A DNA stretch of 64,000 nucleotides from Himantopus leucocephalus (lineage: Eukaryota; Chordata; Aves; Charadriiformes; Recurvirostridae): positions 70,172,845 to 70,236,844 of the forward strand of contig RSEF01000001.1 in the NCBI GenBank assembly GCA_003993805.1. The letters are read 5' to 3'. Below the pieces are notes generated by a model. The model searched no databases. It was not told the origin of the DNA and saw nothing but the letters and a program-made list of their open reading frames with translations. A program made the position numbers and the translations under genes. Below, piece after piece: positions 63,111 to 64,000 of the stretch (positions within the stretch are counted from its first letter, which is position 1; each line of letters opens with the position of its first letter).

Positions 63111-63264
63111 AAGAGGTGTTTGCACTTTGCTGTATCTCCCATTTCCGTGTGGATGTGCATCGCTTCTGTTGCTCCCAGTGTTGACCCAGGAACTGTCATC
63201 ACCATTACCATGGGTTTTCAGCAAGCCTTACGGCACAGAGGTAGTTTCAGTGGTCTGGCAGTGG
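63111..63264. other. Unannotated DNA
   Basis: Short unique stretch between the purine tract and the ancient CR1. No feature was recognised. Confidence 0.55.
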
Positions 63265-64000
63265 GAGAGCATTGTGCAGTTATTTAAAAAGGAATAGCAT
63301 GACCTGAGCAATTGTAGGTCTGCTTAGACTGATACGAATCATTGATGAAATAGTAGAATGACTAGTAAGGGATCCTGATTGATAAAGAAATTAAAGAGTT
63401 TACAGAAGAAAAGATTCATCAAACTGACTGGATGTGTTTTGACAGAACTATAAAGTTAGACAGCACAAGCAAAAATGCTGGCATAACATATTAAGGCAGA
63501 AGGAAAGCATTTAACTTGATATCTGATGACTTCTTGATTAATAAGTTGGAATAGTATAAAATCAACAGGCTAGACTGTAAATGAATAACAACCTACTGAA
63601 ATAATAGTTCTAAAGTATTCTTAGAAACAGGAAATCTTGTTGAGCTGCTGCCTCTACTGTGATCCCATAGGGCTTGGCTCTTAGTTGAGCACATTTAACA
63701 TTTTTTCTCATATTAAAATAAATTAATCTTCTGTCATAATCTTGAAAGATACCTGTAAATCATGTTAATAAAGTTTTCAGTTGATATAAGATGAAAGAAA
63801 TGTAAAATAATGCCCAAGAGAAGTCAATGATAGAAAATACTGAGATACAAAGTTCGCCATGAGGAGGCAAAAAATGCAAAGAAACAAAATCTCTTAGAAT
63901 AAGCCCAAGTATAAAATCATTCCTCTCATAAAAGAAGGATACAAGACATAATTGCAGACTAGAAGATCTTATCATAGGAAATGCTGATAACGACTTGAGG
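63265..64000 (+). mobile_element. Ancient CR1 LINE, ORF2 reverse-transcriptase region, cut by window edge
   Basis: The plus strand follows the reverse-transcriptase part of an old amniote CR1 ORF2 in order. 'ctgagcaattgtaggtctgc' is the early 'ctggacaatttcaggccagt' block. 'aaactgactggatgtgtttt' and 'aaagcatttaacttgatatc' come next, the latter the 'KAFDLV' block. 'ttggaatagtataaaatcaa' leads into 'gtgatcccatagggcttggc' at 63,659-63,678, the former G-V-P-Q-G-S loop. Then comes 'cacatttaacattttttctc'. The former F/Y-A-D-D catalytic box lies at 63,773-63,790 and is broken. The last 15 bases are the K-D-L-G block. Many stops and indels make it a dead fossil, much older than the copies at 16.5 and 41.3 kb. 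It continues beyond the right edge. Confidence 0.9.

Noticed and set aside
1..64000. CRISPR arrays, operons, bacterial promoters or tRNA genes
   Set aside because: No regularly spaced repeats, no closely packed ORFs and no B-box-like GGTTCGA words in a tRNA context; the sequence is vertebrate.

Overview
The window is vertebrate nuclear DNA and almost certainly from a bird. It is AT-rich, with no long open reading frames, operons or bacterial signals. The repeats that can be recognised are CR1 LINEs, the dominant interspersed repeat of birds. Two copies are of modern avian type (16,309-16,859 and 41,153-41,488). Older material is also present: decayed CR1 copies of the amniote type and MIR-like SINE fragments. 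The low repeat density also fits a bird. Species and chromosome cannot be named from the sequence alone.

No protein-coding gene can be supported. The longest ATG-started frames are about 145-150 codons, lie in AT-rich or simple-sequence DNA, and match no family I recognise. The window reads as a gene desert or the inside of a very large intron. A few exon-like segments with good splice-site consensus are recorded with low confidence. No tRNA, rRNA or snRNA gene was recognised.

Layout. 1-16 kb: non-coding DNA with MIR-type SINE fragments at about 1.4 and 10.9 kb, a LINE/SINE-type tail at 11.2 kb, and a 116-bp direct duplication around a single N at 4.25-4.49 kb. 16.3-16.9 kb: a 5'-truncated avian CR1 on the minus strand, still carrying an open reverse-transcriptase C-terminal frame. 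18.2 kb: a 100-N assembly gap. 18-31 kb: unannotated, with a stop-depleted minus-strand frame at 24.5-25.4 kb. 31-42 kb: an ancient CR1 on the minus strand, a short CR1 3' end on the plus strand, an AT-rich block with homeodomain-type motifs near 36.4 kb, a long hexanucleotide microsatellite at 38.8 kb, a CR1 with a pentanucleotide tail at 41.1-41.5 kb, and a 76-bp tandem duplication beside it. 42-62 kb: mostly featureless, with a MIR fragment at 49.7 kb, a CR1 scrap at 51.8 kb and an enhancer-like stretch at 61.2-61.9 kb. 62-64 kb: a T13G22 homopolymer junction, a purine-rich tract, and an ancient CR1 ORF2 running off the right edge.

Nothing here amounts to a multi-gene system. The most useful second looks are the duplication around the N, the mirror-repeat microsatellite, the G22 run, the candidate conserved non-coding elements and the stop-depleted frame. 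All repeat calls come from reading the sequence against remembered consensus patterns; no database search was run.
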